Assembly: GCA_041685355.1 (NCBI GenBank)
Contig: JAWLFY010000016.1
Coordinates: 1-54,542, forward strand
Direction of reading: 5' to 3'
DNA from: JAWLFY01 sp041685355
Lineage (GTDB): Bacteria > Planctomycetota > Planctomycetia > Pirellulales > Pirellulaceae
Length of the DNA stretch: 54,542 bases
Part shown: positions 35,107-43,350 of the stretch, one piece after another
Layout: each line of letters begins with the position of its first letter
Position numbering within the stretch: the first letter of the stretch is position 1
Notes under the pieces: generated by a model
Told to the model about the DNA's origin: nothing
Database searches by the model: none
The model's input: only the letters and a program-made list of their open reading frames with translations
Translations under genes and position numbers: made by a program

Positions 35107-35177
35107 AGCGGGTGAAGGGAATCGAACCCTCGTATTCAGCTTGGAAGGCTGCTGCTCTACCATTGAGCTACACCCGC
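35107..35177 (-). tRNA. tRNA-Gly (TCC)
   Basis: The 71-nt cloverleaf has acceptor GCGGGTG/CACCCGC, D-arm TAGCTCAATGGTAGAGCA, anticodon loop CTTCCAA (anticodon TCC) and T-arm GAGGG/CCCTT with TTCGATT. The first anticodon-stem pair is G-A. It occupies the position glyT has in the E. coli operon. Confidence 0.95.
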
Positions 35178-35355
35178 GATCAACCCCACGACCAACGACC
35201 GACCCGACCCGCGACCCCGCCTGCAACACACCCCCAGACCACGACACGCCTCTCCTCAACTTGCCGTGGACCCCGGCCTTGCCTAACCCGTTCGCTCGAC
35301 GCTTCGTTCCGAAAGTTCACCGCCTGCCGGCTCGATTCACGTGCGACAAACGTCA

Positions 35356-35437
35356 TGGGGGCTACAGGATTCGAACCTGTGTAGGCATAGCCAGCGGATT
35401 TACAATCCGCCCCCTTTAACCACTCGGGCAAACCCCC
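35356..35437 (-). tRNA. tRNA-Tyr (GTA)
   Basis: The 82-nt type II tRNA has acceptor GGGGGTT/AGCCCCC, anticodon loop TTGTAAA (GTA) on stem CGGAT/ATCCG, and an extended variable arm (CTGGCTATGCCTAC region), as expected for bacterial tyrosine tRNA. The T-loop is TTCGAAT. Confidence 0.96.
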
Positions 35438-35531
35438 TGATGCCGTTGCGGACCCGTCAATCGACGGGACCCGGCTTCGACAATCTCTCTCGGTGCGTCT
35501 CGTTAGTCTGGGCCAGTTTCTTTTTCTGGGC

Positions 35532-35580
35532 AAAGTTCGTTTTCGGGGCGAGTTTCGTTTTCGGGGCGAGTTTCGTTTCG
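35532..35580 (+). repeat. 18-bp tandem repeat in the Tyr-Thr tRNA spacer, about 2.7 copies
   Basis: The unit GAGTTTCGTTTTCGGGGC occurs at 35550-35567, with an imperfect copy at 35532-35549 and a truncated one from 35568. The spacer (35438-35626) holds no other recognisable feature. Confidence 0.8.
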
Positions 35581-35626
35581 TCATCTGTCACCCGGCGGAC
35601 CGCTCGGCCGAAGCCGCCCGTCGCAG

Positions 35627-35699
35627 AGCCAGCGGAGGGATTCGAACCCACGACCGGCTGATTACAAATCAGCTGCTCTGCCAACTGAGCTACGCTGGC
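35627..35699 (-). tRNA. tRNA-Thr (TGT)
   Basis: The 73-nt cloverleaf has acceptor GCCAGCG/CGCTGGC, D-arm TAGCTCAGTTGGCAGAGCA, anticodon loop TTTGTAA (anticodon TGT) on stem GCTGA/TCAGC, and T-loop TTCGAAT. It is the first gene of the tRNA-tuf cluster. Confidence 0.96.
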
Positions 35700-35799
35700 A
35701 ACCGAGCGTGGATGGCGACCGACCGGGGCTGGTGTCGGGGCCGGCCCGCTTGGGAGCCGTACGGGTGGCATGTCCAGGACGATGCCGTCGGAAGGGCAG

Positions 35800-35827
35800 A
35801 GTGTAGCGATCACGCCGAGGGCGGCAA
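35800..35827 (-). promoter_or_regulatory. Sigma-70-like promoter for the tRNA-tuf cluster
   Basis: On the minus strand TTGCCG (35827-35822) is 16 bp from TACACT (35805-35800), followed by a GC-rich CTGCCC discriminator typical of stable-RNA promoters. It lies about 100 nt upstream of tRNA-Thr(TGT). This is a motif match only. Confidence 0.45.
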
Positions 35828-35880
35828 GACGGAATTGGCCCCGAACCACCCCGAATCGCTAGGAATCTTGTCGATCCCGG

Positions 35881-36750
35881 TCAGAAATCGATGACCAACC
35901 CGTCCTCGGCGACGATGACCCGGCCCGCGTAGGACTTGCCGATCGCGGTGACGTCGACCGGGTCCGCTTCCTCGCAGCTCGGATCGATGTGCGTCAGCAC
36001 GAGCGTTTTCGGTCGCGTCGCGGCGGCGACCTCCGCCACCCGGCTGGCCCAGCTGTGCCCGGTTCGCTCCGCCCATGCCCGGTGGCGGTCTTGAAAGTAG
36101 CACTCATGGACCAGCAAGTCCGCCCCCGACATCCATTCCAGCACCTTCGGCGGATGGTCCCCGGTGGTATCGGTGGCGTAGACGAGCGATTTGCCGCTCG
36201 GCCATTCCAGCCGGTAGGCGACCGAGCCGCCCGGATGTGTCTGTCGCCGCGTGCTGACTCGGACCGTCGCTCTCTCCGGGGCGCCCGGTGGCTCGGGCGG
36301 TTCTCTCCCGACCTCCCCCTTTCCCCTGCCATCGGCGTCTCGCGGGAGGACCGCGTCGCCGGCTTCGAACGATTCTCCCGCGATGACTCCGTTCCACGAT
36401 GCCGGGAGCGGGACCGGAAAGAGGAGCTCGTGGAACAGGTGCTCTCGAATCGCCGCCAATTTTTCCGGTTCGCCCCAAACGGACAAACGGTCGATCGGAC
36501 GGCGGGCCAGCATTCCGACCAGGAACGTCAGACCGAAGGTGTGGTCGAGGTGAGCGTGGCTGAGCAGGACGTCGAGCGACCGGACCTCGGGCAACTGAAC
36601 CTGCGGCGACCGCTCGCGGATCCATTCCGCCAGCCGAAATAGGCCGCTGCCGGCGTCGAGCACGATCCCCGACTCGGGAAGGAAAAAGCAGGACGTGTGA
36701 CGACGGACATTGGGGTGATAACCGGCCGTGCCGAGACAGTGCAGCTGCAT
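35881..36750 (-). CDS. Metallo-beta-lactamase-fold hydrolase, RNase Z-like
   Basis: The 289-residue product has the HxHxDH signature in LLSHAHLDHTFGL, a starting strand MQLHCLGTAGYHPN, an Asp/His site in VYATDTTGDH and a late HECYFQ and LTHID with metal ligands. This is the layout of ribonuclease Z and related phosphodiesterases. It is shorter than full RNase Z and may instead be a cyclic nucleotide or general phosphodiesterase. The ATG at 36750 starts the metallo-beta-lactamase fold; the longer frame adds only low-quality sequence that includes the 20-bp tandem repeat at 36782. It is monocistronic, upstream of the tRNA cluster. Confidence 0.85.
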   Translation of the reverse strand: MQLHCLGTAGYHPNVRRHTSCFFLPESGIVLDAGSGLFRLAEWIRERSPQVQLPEVRSLDVLLSHAHLDHTFGLTFLVGMLARRPIDRLSVWGEPEKLAAIREHLFHELLFPVPLPASWNGVIAGESFEAGDAVLPRDADGRGKGEVGREPPEPPGAPERATVRVSTRRQTHPGGSVAYRLEWPSGKSLVYATDTTGDHPPKVLEWMSGADLLVHECYFQDRHRAWAERTGHSWASRVAEVAAATRPKTLVLTHIDPSCEEADPVDVTAIGKSYAGRVIVAEDGLVIDF

Positions 36751-36781
36751 GCGAGACTGGTCCCCCCGGGGCCGGGCCGGG

Positions 36782-36841
36782 CACGTGATTCCGTCGGGCG
36801 ACACGTGACTCCGTGGTGCGACACGCGATTCCGTCGTGCGA
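36782..36841 (+). repeat. 20-bp degenerate tandem repeat, three copies
   Basis: Units at 36782-36801, 36802-36821 and 36822-36841 share the frame CACGYGAYTCCGTSGKGCGA and lie just upstream of the metallo-hydrolase ATG. Apart from these and later repeats I see no gene in 36751-37434. Confidence 0.85.
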
Positions 36842-37000
36842 ACGGTTTGCCCGCGCGGCTGGAGCCCCCAACCGATTCGCCAGAATACCCGACAGGACTG
36901 GGCCGCGCAACGTCCCGTCGCGTGTGTCGCCAGCAAATCAGTGAGAGCCGCGACAGGCGATGGTGCCGCAGGACGAGGGGAACCGATTCCGCTTTTGCCG

Positions 37001-37051
37001 GTTGACGCGGATTTCTCGTTGACGCGGATTTCTCGTTGACGTGGATTTCTC
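37001..37051 (+). repeat. 17-bp tandem repeat, three copies
   Basis: GTTGACGCGGATTTCTC occurs at 37001-37017 and 37018-37034, with one change at 37035-37051. It abuts the inverted-repeat element at 37051-37184. Confidence 0.9.
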
Positions 37052-37184
37052 AGTGCTTATCCGAAAAGGGGGCCGACCCTCTCCCGGAGCGAGCCGGTAG
37101 TCACCCAAGGACGCGGAAAAGCCGTTGAACGCAATGTCAGCTGGAAACCTACAAAGGGTCGGCCCTCTTTTCGGACAGGCACCG
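37051..37184. mobile_element. 134-bp element with ~30-bp imperfect terminal inverted repeats (MITE/REP-like)
   Basis: Bases 37051-37080 and 37155-37184 are inverted copies. The inner 21 bp (starting TCCGAAAAG) match except one base, and the outer 9 have three transitions. The ~74-bp interior has no gene. Layout fits a non-autonomous transposon relic or a paired REP unit. No transposase is nearby. Confidence 0.65.
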
Positions 37185-37307
37185 AGTTTGGCAGAGCCTG
37201 ATTTTGGCGGGCTCGCGGAATCACGGACGAGTACCAGAGGGAGATGCGAGTGGGGGGTTTTGTTCGTCTGCCGAGGCGGATGGGGTGGACGGAGCGATGC
37301 CCTGCAC

Positions 37308-37336
37308 TTGCCCACGCCGAACCGAGCCGATATCTT
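37308..37336 (+). promoter_or_regulatory. Candidate sigma-70 promoter upstream of tRNA-Leu
   Basis: TTGCCC (37308-37313) and TATCTT (37331-37336) are spaced by 17 bp, about 100 nt before tRNA-Leu. Motif match only. Confidence 0.35.
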
Positions 37337-37434
37337 CTTCGCACCACGGTTTCAGACGCTCTTGCCAGGGGCGTCGCGGTCGCTTTCGGCGGCCATGCGT
37401 GCCTCGGCGACCCGCGCGGCTTGCGGGCATGTCA

Positions 37435-37519
37435 GCGGATGTGGCGGAATTGGCAGACGCGCTAGACTCAGGATCTAGTGCCCGATAAGGGCGTGGAGGT
37501 TCAAATCCTCTCATCCGCA
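37435..37519 (+). tRNA. tRNA-Leu (CAG)
   Basis: The 85-nt type II tRNA has acceptor GCGGATG/CATCCGC, anticodon loop CTCAGGA (anticodon CAG) on stem CTAGA/TCTAG, a long variable arm (TGCCCGATAAGGGCGT) and T-loop TTCAAAT; discriminator A. No CCA is encoded. Confidence 0.96.
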
Positions 37520-37653
37520 CTGCGACGGAGCGGCTCCGCCGGAGTCACTCCCCGCAGCTGATCTCTCGAGTCGAGTTTGACTCACGAGGGCCCCTTGGAT
37601 AGGATCCGAGAAGGTGAAGGTTCTCCCGGCACCGTCCGCTTTGGCGGTTTTGT

Positions 37654-37709
37654 CACCTGAAGGGACTCCTTGTGGGCGTCCCGAGGGTCTCGAAAGTGTC
37701 CTTCAGGTG
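37654..37709 (+). promoter_or_regulatory. Structured leader RNA candidate before the type II secretion operon
   Basis: CACCTGAAGG (37654-37663) pairs perfectly with CCTTCAGGTG (37700-37709). Between them lie GAC/GTC and CGAG/CTCG pairs, so a three-stem fold is possible. It matches no riboswitch I recognise. The 633-bp interval 37520-38152 otherwise shows only a 17-bp repeat pair (38015-38048). Confidence 0.35.
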
Positions 37710-38152
37710 GTCGGGCTAGGGGAGTCGCGATTGGCGATTCCGGCCTTCTTTCCTCCGTCGGAATTCGGGTTTTCCGGTTCCGGTCCTGCCTTCGAAATCC
37801 CACCTTTCCCTTTGACTTCCACGGCTGGCGTCGCCGGTCCAACGGGTCCGTGACGGTCAGTGAGCGGCTGACTCGGTGATGGACGTCGCTGGACGTGAAC
37901 AACCGGTGGCGGCATGAACCCGACTCGCGGACCACGCCGGATGAAAGGCGCCGTGCCGTTAGCCATACGTGCTCGGTCGCGACGGGTTGACGTCCCGCCC
38001 GCCGGGATTGCCCGCGAGTTGGCCTCGGGGTCGAGTTGGCCTCGGGGTGTCGGGACGTCCCGCCCGGGTCGGCTCGGCGGATCGGACCGCGTCGATCCCG
38101 AACGGTTCGGCTCGGTTCGCGGCCCCACGGCGAGAGAGCAACGTGAGAAACC

Positions 38153-39871
38153 ATGAGTTCCACCGGGAAGCAAGTCGAGAAACGGATGATCACGAACGTG
38201 CAATCGATCACCCCCACGCTCTCCCCCGAGCAACTTCGTCAGGTCGCCGAAGCGATCCACGACCCCGGGGCGCTCGCGTCGTTGGCGTTGCAATGGGATT
38301 TCGGGGGCCCGCGGGAACTGCTCGCCGAAACCGCACGGGTCCTCGGTTTGGAATGGATCGGTGGCGATGACATCGACGTCAAGCCGGAGGCGATGGAAGG
38401 TTTCCCGTTGAAGTTGGTGCACCGCTATGACGTGTTCCCTCTGGAGCGAACCGATCGCTGGATCCGCTTGGCGGTGGGCAACCCGTTCGCCTTCGAAGCG
38501 TTCGACACGGTCGCTTCGGCGGTTTCGTTGGAGGTTCGCCCGGTGGTGGCGACGCCCGACGCGGTCCGCCAGCTGATCAAGCGTCACCTGGGGGTTGGGG
38601 CGGAGACGATCGACGGGCTGATCGCGGCGCAGCGTCAGCAGTCGGGCGACATCGAGATGCTCGAGGACCTCGACCTGGACGGTTCGGAGGACGCGGAGGC
38701 GGCGTCGCAGGCGTCGGTGGTGCGGTTGGTCAACGAGATCTTGACCGAGGCGATCGAGGCGCGGGCGAGCGACATCCACATCGAGGCGCAAGAGGCACAG
38801 CTCAAGATCCGTTATCGGATCGACGGGGTGTTGCAGCGACAGAGCACGCCGCCGGAGATGAACCAGTTCCAGGCGGCGATCGTCAGCCGGCTGAAGATCA
38901 TGGCGAAGATGAACATCGCCGAGAAACGGGTCCCTCAAGACGGCCGGATCAAGTTGCGGGTGGCCGGCCGCGAGGTCGACATTCGGGTCTCGATCATCCC
39001 GATGCTGCACGGCGAAGGGGTCGTGATGCGGGTGCTCGACAATTCGAACTTGAACTTCTCGCTCCGCGGGATCGGGATGCCCGAGTCGACGTATGAGCAA
39101 TTCCGGCGTTTGATCCGCCAGCCGCACGGGATCGTGTTGGTCACCGGGCCGACCGGTTCGGGGAAGACGACGACGCTGTACAGCGCACTGAACGAGATCA
39201 AATCGGAAGACACGAAGATCATCACGACGGAAGACCCGATCGAGTACCAGCTCGATGGGATCAACCAAATCCAAGTCCAGCAAAAGGTGGGGCTGACGTT
39301 CGCGGCTTGCTTGCGGGCGATTCTGCGGCACGACCCGGACGTCGTGCTGGTCGGGGAGATCCGTGACTTGGAAACGGCGATCAACGCGACCCAGGCTTCC
39401 CTGACCGGTCACATGGTATTCAGCACGCTCCACACCAACGACGCGGCCGGGTCTTACATGCGGCTTTGCGACATGGGGGTCGAGCCGTTTTTGGTGGCGA
39501 GCACCTTGGAGGGGGTTCTCGCCCAGCGTTTGGTGCGACGGTTGTGCCCCGATTGCCGTCAACCGGTCGATCCGGGCACGTCCGACTTGCCGGAAGATTT
39601 CCCCGTCGATCGGCTGGAGGGAAACTTGTGGCGGCCCGAGGGTTGCGAGCATTGCCGGGGGACCGGGTATCGGGGCCGGATGGGGATCTACGAGTTGCTC
39701 GTCAGCGACGAATCGATCCGCGAGTTGGCGACCAACCGGGCGGCGTCCAACGTGATCAAGAATGCGGCGGTGAAGTCGGGCATGATGACGCTCCGTGACG
39801 ACGGTTGGGAAAAAGTTTTATCGGGGATCACGACCGTCGAGGAGGTGATCCGTGTCACCAAGGCTGACTGA
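38153..39871 (+). CDS. gspE: Type II secretion assembly ATPase GspE
   Basis: The 572-residue product powers pseudopilus assembly at the cytoplasmic membrane. It contains an N-terminal regulatory domain (residues ~1-180), the RYRIDGVLQR and VSRLKIMAKMNIAEKRVPQDGR elements, Walker A GPTGSGKTTT (near 332), Asp box EDPIEYQL, Walker B DVVLVGEIRD, and STLHTNDA. The zinc-binding cysteines are C465xxC468 and C498xxC501. It is full length for GspE/PilB. The start ATG at 38153 is preceded by only a weak purine stretch. It begins a ten-gene co-directional cluster with mostly 4-bp overlaps, so it is probably one operon. Confidence 0.96.
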   Translation: MSSTGKQVEKRMITNVQSITPTLSPEQLRQVAEAIHDPGALASLALQWDFGGPRELLAETARVLGLEWIGGDDIDVKPEAMEGFPLKLVHRYDVFPLERTDRWIRLAVGNPFAFEAFDTVASAVSLEVRPVVATPDAVRQLIKRHLGVGAETIDGLIAAQRQQSGDIEMLEDLDLDGSEDAEAASQASVVRLVNEILTEAIEARASDIHIEAQEAQLKIRYRIDGVLQRQSTPPEMNQFQAAIVSRLKIMAKMNIAEKRVPQDGRIKLRVAGREVDIRVSIIPMLHGEGVVMRVLDNSNLNFSLRGIGMPESTYEQFRRLIRQPHGIVLVTGPTGSGKTTTLYSALNEIKSEDTKIITTEDPIEYQLDGINQIQVQQKVGLTFAACLRAILRHDPDVVLVGEIRDLETAINATQASLTGHMVFSTLHTNDAAGSYMRLCDMGVEPFLVASTLEGVLAQRLVRRLCPDCRQPVDPGTSDLPEDFPVDRLEGNLWRPEGCEHCRGTGYRGRMGIYELLVSDESIRELATNRAASNVIKNAAVKSGMMTLRDDGWEKVLSGITTVEEVIRVTKAD

Positions 39872-39939
39872 GCGACGATCCCCCCAGGGGAAGCCCCCTT
39901 TTCGGATCGGTTTTGCGCCGAACGGGCGGGTACGCGACC

Positions 39940-41160
39940 ATGCCTGATTTCGCGTACGTCGCGAAGACGCTTGCCGGCGGCCGAGAACAAGGGGTGATCG
40001 AGGCGGGATCACGGCACGAGGCGCTGCGGCGGTTGCGGCAACGCGACCTGTTCCCGATGTCGGTCGACGACGCGGCGCCGTCCGGGATGGCCGGGGCGTC
40101 GCTGCAGTTCCCTTCGCGGATCAAGAAGGAGCAGGTCGCCGACCTGTGCACGCAGCTCGCGGATCTGCTCAACAACGGCGTCCCGATGCTCGAGGCGATC
40201 TCGATCCTCGGTGAGGTTTCGATCCACCCTCGGCTGCAGGAGGCGATGGGTCGGATCCACGACGCGGTCGCCGAAGGGGCGAATCTGGACGAAGCGATGG
40301 CGGCCGAGCCGGCGGTGTTTTCGGAGCTGACGATCTCGATGGTCCGCGCCGGCCAGGAGGGGGCGTTTCTGGAAGAGGCGTTGCAGCGGACGGCGAACTT
40401 TCTCCGCAAGCAAGACGAGATGCGGGCCAAGATCGTCGGGGCGCTGACGTACCCGATCATCTTGGGCGTCGTCGGGACGTTGATCACGTCGCTGATGATC
40501 GTGTTCCTGGTCCCCAAGTTCCAGCCGTTTTTCGACCGGCTCGAACAGGCCGGCAGCGGGCTGCCGCTGGTAACGGTGCTGTTGCTCGGGATCAGTCACG
40601 GGCTGATGCGGTACGGCTTGTTGTTGCCGATCCCGATCGCGTTGGCGGTCGTCGGCGTGCGCCGTTTTTTGGCGTCCGATCGGGGGCGGTTGCTGTGGGA
40701 CACGTGGAAGCTGAAAGTCCCGTTGCTTGGCGACATCTTTCATGACGCCGCGGTATCCCGCGCGTGTCGCGTGCTGGGGACCTTGCTGAAGAACGACGTG
40801 CCGCTGTTGAAGTCGTTGCGGATCAGCAGCGAGTCGACCGGCAACCGGTTGTTGCAGGACGTGATGATGGCGTCAGCCGACAACGTCACGACCGGCGACA
40901 CGCTCGCCAAGCCGCTCGCCGCGAGCGGGCTGATCCCGCCCCAAGTGATGGCGATGATCCGGATCGCGGAAGAATCGAACACACTCGACGAGGTGCTGGT
41001 CAAGATCGCCGACCGGATCGATCAACAGATCGAACGGCGGCTCGAGGTGATGGTGCGGATGATCGAACCGTTGATGCTGGTGTTGATCGGCGGGATGGTG
41101 ATGTTCGTCATCGTCGGCGTGCTGTTACCCGTATTCGATATGAACTCAACCGTTGGTTAA
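39940..41160 (+). CDS. gspF: Type II secretion inner-membrane platform protein GspF
   Basis: The 406-residue product has two GspF domains (residues ~70-190 and 275-400) and three membrane helices: YPIILGVVGTLITSLMIVFLV, YGLLLPIPIALAVVGV and LMLVLIGGMVMFVIVGVLLPV. Motifs such as VADLCTQLADLLNNGVPMLEAI and ALTYPIILG are typical. It is the platform that receives force from GspE. Start at ATG 39940 gives MPDFAYVAKTLAGG, in line with family N-termini; an upstream start adds nine residues. The gspE-gspF gap of 68 bp holds a short GGGGAAGCCCC hairpin followed by TTTT, too weak to call a terminator. Confidence 0.95.
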   Translation: MPDFAYVAKTLAGGREQGVIEAGSRHEALRRLRQRDLFPMSVDDAAPSGMAGASLQFPSRIKKEQVADLCTQLADLLNNGVPMLEAISILGEVSIHPRLQEAMGRIHDAVAEGANLDEAMAAEPAVFSELTISMVRAGQEGAFLEEALQRTANFLRKQDEMRAKIVGALTYPIILGVVGTLITSLMIVFLVPKFQPFFDRLEQAGSGLPLVTVLLLGISHGLMRYGLLLPIPIALAVVGVRRFLASDRGRLLWDTWKLKVPLLGDIFHDAAVSRACRVLGTLLKNDVPLLKSLRISSESTGNRLLQDVMMASADNVTTGDTLAKPLAASGLIPPQVMAMIRIAEESNTLDEVLVKIADRIDQQIERRLEVMVRMIEPLMLVLIGGMVMFVIVGVLLPVFDMNSTVG

Positions 41161-41174
41161 CAAGGAGCTACTTG

Positions 41175-41678
41175 ATGCAACGACGAAGACTGACGCGTCG
41201 CGGTTTGACGCTACTCGAATTGATGATCGTGTTGATCATCCTGGTCGGCCTGATGGCGATCGTCGGCCCTCGGCTGCTCGGTTCGCAGCAGAAGGCGGAC
41301 ATCCGCACGACGGAGGCCCAGATCGGGAACCTGTCGTCGGCGCTCAAAATGTACGTGGTCGATATGAAAACGTTCCCGCCGACCGAGGAAGGGTTGCAGG
41401 TCCTGCTGAGTCCGCCGGAAGACGAACGCTTGGCGCGGAAGTGGGCCGGTCCCTACATCGACGGCAACCAGTTGCCGCTGGACCCGTGGGGGAACGAGTT
41501 CCAATACGAGTACGAACCGGCCGAAGCCGCGTCCGATTCGACGCAACCCCAAGCGAACTTTCCGCGGATCTTCTCGGCCGGCCCCGACGGCCAAGTCGGC
41601 ACCGACGATGACATTTCGAACCAACCGGCCGAAGGGGAAGAGGACACGCAGTCGGGTGACGGCGGGGTGAGCGTGTAA
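41175..41678 (+). CDS. gspG: Major pseudopilin GspG
   Basis: The 167-residue product has a prepilin leader MQRRRLTRRG cleaved before LTLLELMIV, with Glu at mature position 5 and Leu rather than the common Phe at +1. The C-terminal region has the GspG pattern PPTEEGLQVLL and DPWGNEFQYEY plus GTDDDIS, the calcium-binding end. A strong AAGGAG lies seven bases before the ATG. GspG is the main subunit of the pseudopilus. The tail is Glu/Asp/Gly-rich. Confidence 0.95.
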   Translation: MQRRRLTRRGLTLLELMIVLIILVGLMAIVGPRLLGSQQKADIRTTEAQIGNLSSALKMYVVDMKTFPPTEEGLQVLLSPPEDERLARKWAGPYIDGNQLPLDPWGNEFQYEYEPAEAASDSTQPQANFPRIFSAGPDGQVGTDDDISNQPAEGEEDTQSGDGGVSV

Positions 41679-41729
41679 GCGGGCGACGTGACGCCTGAAC
41701 GCCGGAACGACCCGATGAAGCCTCGCCTG

Positions 41730-41822
41730 ACCGAGCTGGACCGCCTGACCGACGTGGACCGCCTGACCGAGCGGTCTGGCCTGACCGAGCTGGACCGCCT
41801 GACCGAGCGGTCTGGCCTGACC
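41730..41822 (+). repeat. Degenerate 15-18 bp tandem repeat between gspG and gspH
   Basis: CTGACCGAGCTGGACCGC-like and CTGACCGAGCGGTCTGGC-like units alternate over about 90 bp. They stay open in the gspH frame (encoding LTELDRLTERSG-type repeats), but they look like the intergenic repeats elsewhere in this window. Confidence 0.75.
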
Positions 41823-41834
41823 CCAGGGTCCCGC

Positions 41835-42716
41835 GTGATCGCGACGGCTCGCCCCGCGTTTTCGTTGCTGGAGATGATGATCGTGTTGACGATCATGGTG
41901 GCGATGGCGGCGCTCAGTTTTCCGCGGCTCACGCGGCCGCTCACCGAGAGCGACGTGCAGCGGGCGGCGAACGTGCTCCGTGACGAGATCGCCGACTGCC
42001 GCCAAGCCGCGATGGTCGGGGGCGAACCGTTGTTCCTGAGACTCGAGTCGGCGACGGGGACGATCGCGTGGGGCGGATGGGCAACGTTGATGGCTGGCGA
42101 GTTCGACGGGGCGGGTGCCGGATGGCAGCCTGAGCCGATGTCCGCCGCCGACGGGGCAACGGCCGGCACCGGACCGGCCGAGGGCGGAGACGCAGACCGA
42201 TCGCTGACCGTGGCGATGCCCCGTTCCAACACCGTCTCGCTCCCCGCCGGGATGGTCGTCACCGAAGTCCGCTGGACGCCAGTCCTCGGCGACGCGGATG
42301 ACGCGAGCCTCGAATCGGATGTCGATGCGGGCGGCGCGGGGACCGGCGGATCGCTTTCGGGCGAAACGTCATCGGGGGCGGCGACACTTTCCCCCGGGGA
42401 GCCGTTACCGCCAAGTGAGACGCTATCGCCAGGCCGGCGGTTCTACCTTCCCTTCTTGCCGTCGGGGCGAACCCGAAACGCGGTCATCGTCGTGTTCGAC
42501 ACGACGACCGGCAGCCGCGCGGGGATCGAAGTCGACGCGGTCACGGGGATGCTCCGCACGATCCGCTTGCCCGAGATCGAGCCGGTCGAACTGCCGGGCG
42601 CCAGCGGCGGGACGTCGACCGGTGGCGACACGTCCGGGGGAGGTAACGAGACAGCCGGCGGGATCGGGCCCGCTGGGGGCAACGCGACCGGATCTCAGAC
42701 GGGAGGTTCGCCATGA
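41835..42716 (+). CDS. gspH: Minor pseudopilin GspH-like
   Basis: The product has a pseudopilin leader then ARPA-FSLLEMMIVLTIMVAMAALSF, with Glu at +5; the -1 residue is Ala instead of Gly. The rest resembles GspH: LRDEIADCRQAAMVGGEPLFLRL and a C-terminal beta region, with long Gly/Ser/Thr-rich insertions (residues ~75-115, ~160-185 and the tail). Start is uncertain. GTG at 41835 (AGGG at a suitable distance) gives an eight-residue leader, as in other pseudopilins. ATGs or GTGs upstream at 41688 and 41715 would add a 40-50 residue leader made of the tandem repeat. The stop overlaps the gspI ATG (ATGA). Confidence 0.8.
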   Translation: MIATARPAFSLLEMMIVLTIMVAMAALSFPRLTRPLTESDVQRAANVLRDEIADCRQAAMVGGEPLFLRLESATGTIAWGGWATLMAGEFDGAGAGWQPEPMSAADGATAGTGPAEGGDADRSLTVAMPRSNTVSLPAGMVVTEVRWTPVLGDADDASLESDVDAGGAGTGGSLSGETSSGAATLSPGEPLPPSETLSPGRRFYLPFLPSGRTRNAVIVVFDTTTGSRAGIEVDAVTGMLRTIRLPEIEPVELPGASGGTSTGGDTSGGGNETAGGIGPAGGNATGSQTGGSP

Positions 42717-43312
42717 GCCGCCGGCTCGCCTCTGGTCCGGCCCGACGTGACGGGTTCTCGTTGATCGAAATGATTTTGGCGACGGCGATCCTGGCGGCGA
42801 GCGGATCGGCGCTGTTCATGCTGATCGGCCAAGCGAGCCGGTTCGGGCTCCGCGCCGAAGAAGAGTCGACGGCGCTGCAACTGGCGCAGTCGTTGCTCGA
42901 CGAGACGATCGCGATGCCCGCCGCGGTCGAAACGGAAGGGACGTTCGAGAACGACCCCCGATGGTCGTACCGGATCGTCCGCGAAACCGTCGAGGGCGGA
43001 TCGTCCGCCGGGGGCGGGATTTCAACCGGGGCCGCGGCCTCCATGGGGGTACCAGGTACGCCCCGGGGAGGGACAGCGGCTGGAGGCGGGACGGCAACTG
43101 GAGGCGGGACGGCGGGGGGTGAACCGGCGGGAGGAACGCTGACGCGGATCGTCGTCGAGGTGATGCGGTCGGACGAGGCGCCGCGTCCGGTCGCGCCGTC
43201 GGGGTCATCCGGGGCGTCCGATCTTCCCGTCTGCCGTTTGGCTCGCTGGGTGGTTCTCGTCGAGCCGGCCGCGGAGACGCGTTCCGAGTTCAGCTCGGCG
43301 GCGGCGCCATGA
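42713..43312 (+). CDS. gspI: Minor pseudopilin GspI-like
   Basis: The 199-residue product has the leader MSRRLASGPARRDG and mature FSLIEMILATAILAASGSALFMLI, then the GspI-like QLAQSLLDE and a beta C-terminal domain (WSYRIVRETVEGG, RIVVEVMRSDE, LARWVVLVEP). A Gly/Thr repeat of 18-bp units (nt ~43062-43125) interrupts this domain between residues ~117 and 142, which is unusual. GspI caps the pseudopilus with GspJ and GspK. The start and stop overlap neighbours by 4 bp. Confidence 0.85.
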   Translation: MSRRLASGPARRDGFSLIEMILATAILAASGSALFMLIGQASRFGLRAEEESTALQLAQSLLDETIAMPAAVETEGTFENDPRWSYRIVRETVEGGSSAGGGISTGAAASMGVPGTPRGGTAAGGGTATGGGTAGGEPAGGTLTRIVVEVMRSDEAPRPVAPSGSSGASDLPVCRLARWVVLVEPAAETRSEFSSAAAP

Positions 43313-43350
43313 ATGTCGGTCGGTCGCGATATTCGGTGGAGGCGGCTCAG

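Noticed and set aside
37125..37488. Short plus-strand frames before tRNA-Leu
   Set aside because: They run into the tRNA and the inverted-repeat element and have no ribosome site or domain.
37520..38152. Known riboswitch or stable RNA (cyclic-di-GMP, SRP, RNase P, tmRNA) in the secretion-operon leader
   Set aside because: None of the conserved cores that I know is present.
39887..39902. Terminator between gspE and gspF
   Set aside because: A 4-bp stem with a 3-nt loop and four Ts is weak, and the genes are part of one co-directional operon.
40764..41678. Long frame giving GspG a large N-terminal extension
   Set aside because: The ATG at 41175 has AAGGAG at ideal spacing and a normal prepilin leader; the longer frame overlaps gspF.
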